This document shows, one piece after another, positions 63,798 through 64,000 of a DNA stretch of 64,000 bases; the stretch's first letter is position 1, and every line of letters begins with the position of its first letter. The notes under the pieces are model-generated. The model was given only the letters and a program-made list of their open reading frames with translations, did not search any database and was not told the origin of the DNA. A program made the position numbers and the translations under genes. Source of the DNA: Polyangia bacterium. GTDB lineage: Bacteria > Myxococcota_A > Polyangia > Nannocystales > Nannocystaceae. The stretch is taken from assembly GCA_030429545.1 (NCBI GenBank), contig JAUIFF010000005.1, positions 1 to 64,000 on the forward strand, given 5' to 3'.

Positions 63798-64000
63798 TTA
63801 GTCCTCGTCGGACTTCTCGCGCTTGGCGTTTTTCTCAGCTTCCTTGGCTGCGAGTTCGGCCTCGGCCTCGTCGATCTCGGCCCACAGGCCCATGACCATT
63901 TCCTCCTGGCTAGCCCAGGTTTCGCCGTCGAGGCTTTGGTCGGGCTCGGTGCCCAGCATCTTGGAGGTCACGCGCTCCGACGGGTCGAGGTTGATCCGGG
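63798..64000 (-). CDS. Partial gene, C-terminal end only
   Basis: The 67 visible codons of a leftward gene whose start lies outside the window. They encode RINLDPSERVTSKML, then GTEPDQSLDGETWASQEEMV and a charged helix (DEAEAELAAKEAEKNAKREK) ending SDED. The charged tail is probably a coiled coil or disordered. I cannot name the protein from this end. The frame is supported by an open reading to the window edge and the hairpin after its stop. Confidence 0.6.
   Translation of the reverse strand, partial: RINLDPSERVTSKMLGTEPDQSLDGETWASQEEMVMGLWAEIDEAEAELAAKEAEKNAKREKSDED

Noticed and set aside
1..64000. tRNA or rRNA genes
   Set aside because: I looked for cloverleaf-like and conserved rRNA stretches in the gaps and saw none, though a covariance-model search could find what reading misses.

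Overview
The window looks like a chromosomal segment of a high-GC myxobacterium, most likely the suborder Nannocystineae (Plesiocystis, Enhygromyxa or Nannocystis type). This is an inference from three things: many lipoproteins with Thr/Ser/Gly/Glu-rich linkers directly after the lipobox Cys, four secreted proteins ending in MYXO-CTERM-like tails (CxC, one hydrophobic helix, Arg cluster), and Hanks-type kinases with long sensory parts. No rRNA, tRNA, phage, insertion sequence or CRISPR array was recognised.

Layout. 0-9 kb: a von Willebrand A lipoprotein, a Ser/Thr kinase, then a minus-strand block with an amidohydrolase, NagZ, a DUF3179 protein interrupted by an in-frame TGA, and a tight operon (unknown protein, MerR-TPR fusion, GH3-type adenylate-forming protein). 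9-23 kb: glutathione synthetase, a sigma-70-like protein, a 1002-residue carboxypeptidase-regulatory/PDZ protein, a coupled PpiC-HupE-DUF3604 operon, a PspA/YbjN-like pair, and UppS-CdsA. 23-35 kb: a GH18 lipoprotein, a small Fis-like protein, a truncated Kazal-type gene running into a hairpin-repeat array, a ComEA-like protein, ProC, a penicillin-acylase-family lipoprotein, a YcaQ-like protein and several lipoproteins. 35-40 kb: a four-gene cassette of PP2C phosphatase, atypical kinase, nicotinamidase-like hydrolase and VWA protein. 41-49 kb: four consecutive MYXO-CTERM-like secreted proteins, including tandem DUF2330 paralogues. 49-64 kb: TPR protein, M20 peptidase, C_GCAxxG_C_C protein, a SIR2-TPR-pseudokinase fusion, a bacterial PH-domain protein, a roadblock-like protein, M15 peptidase, MscS channel, metallophosphoesterase, Hsp15-like S4 protein and a partial gene at the right edge.

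Most notable points. (1) The DUF3179 gene at 5065-5928 has TGA exactly where the family has the first Cys of its CxxC motif, followed by a hairpin with a GGTCT loop resembling a bacterial SECIS element: a strong selenoprotein candidate. (2) A degenerate palindrome, TGYNNRTRCA, occurs about 85 times by hand count, roughly once per 750 bp, inside and between genes, against about 10 expected from base composition. (3) The phosphatase-kinase-hydrolase-VWA cassette resembles the TerY-associated triads but carries an added amidase-type enzyme. (4) A single polypeptide joins a SIR2-like domain to a degenerate kinase.
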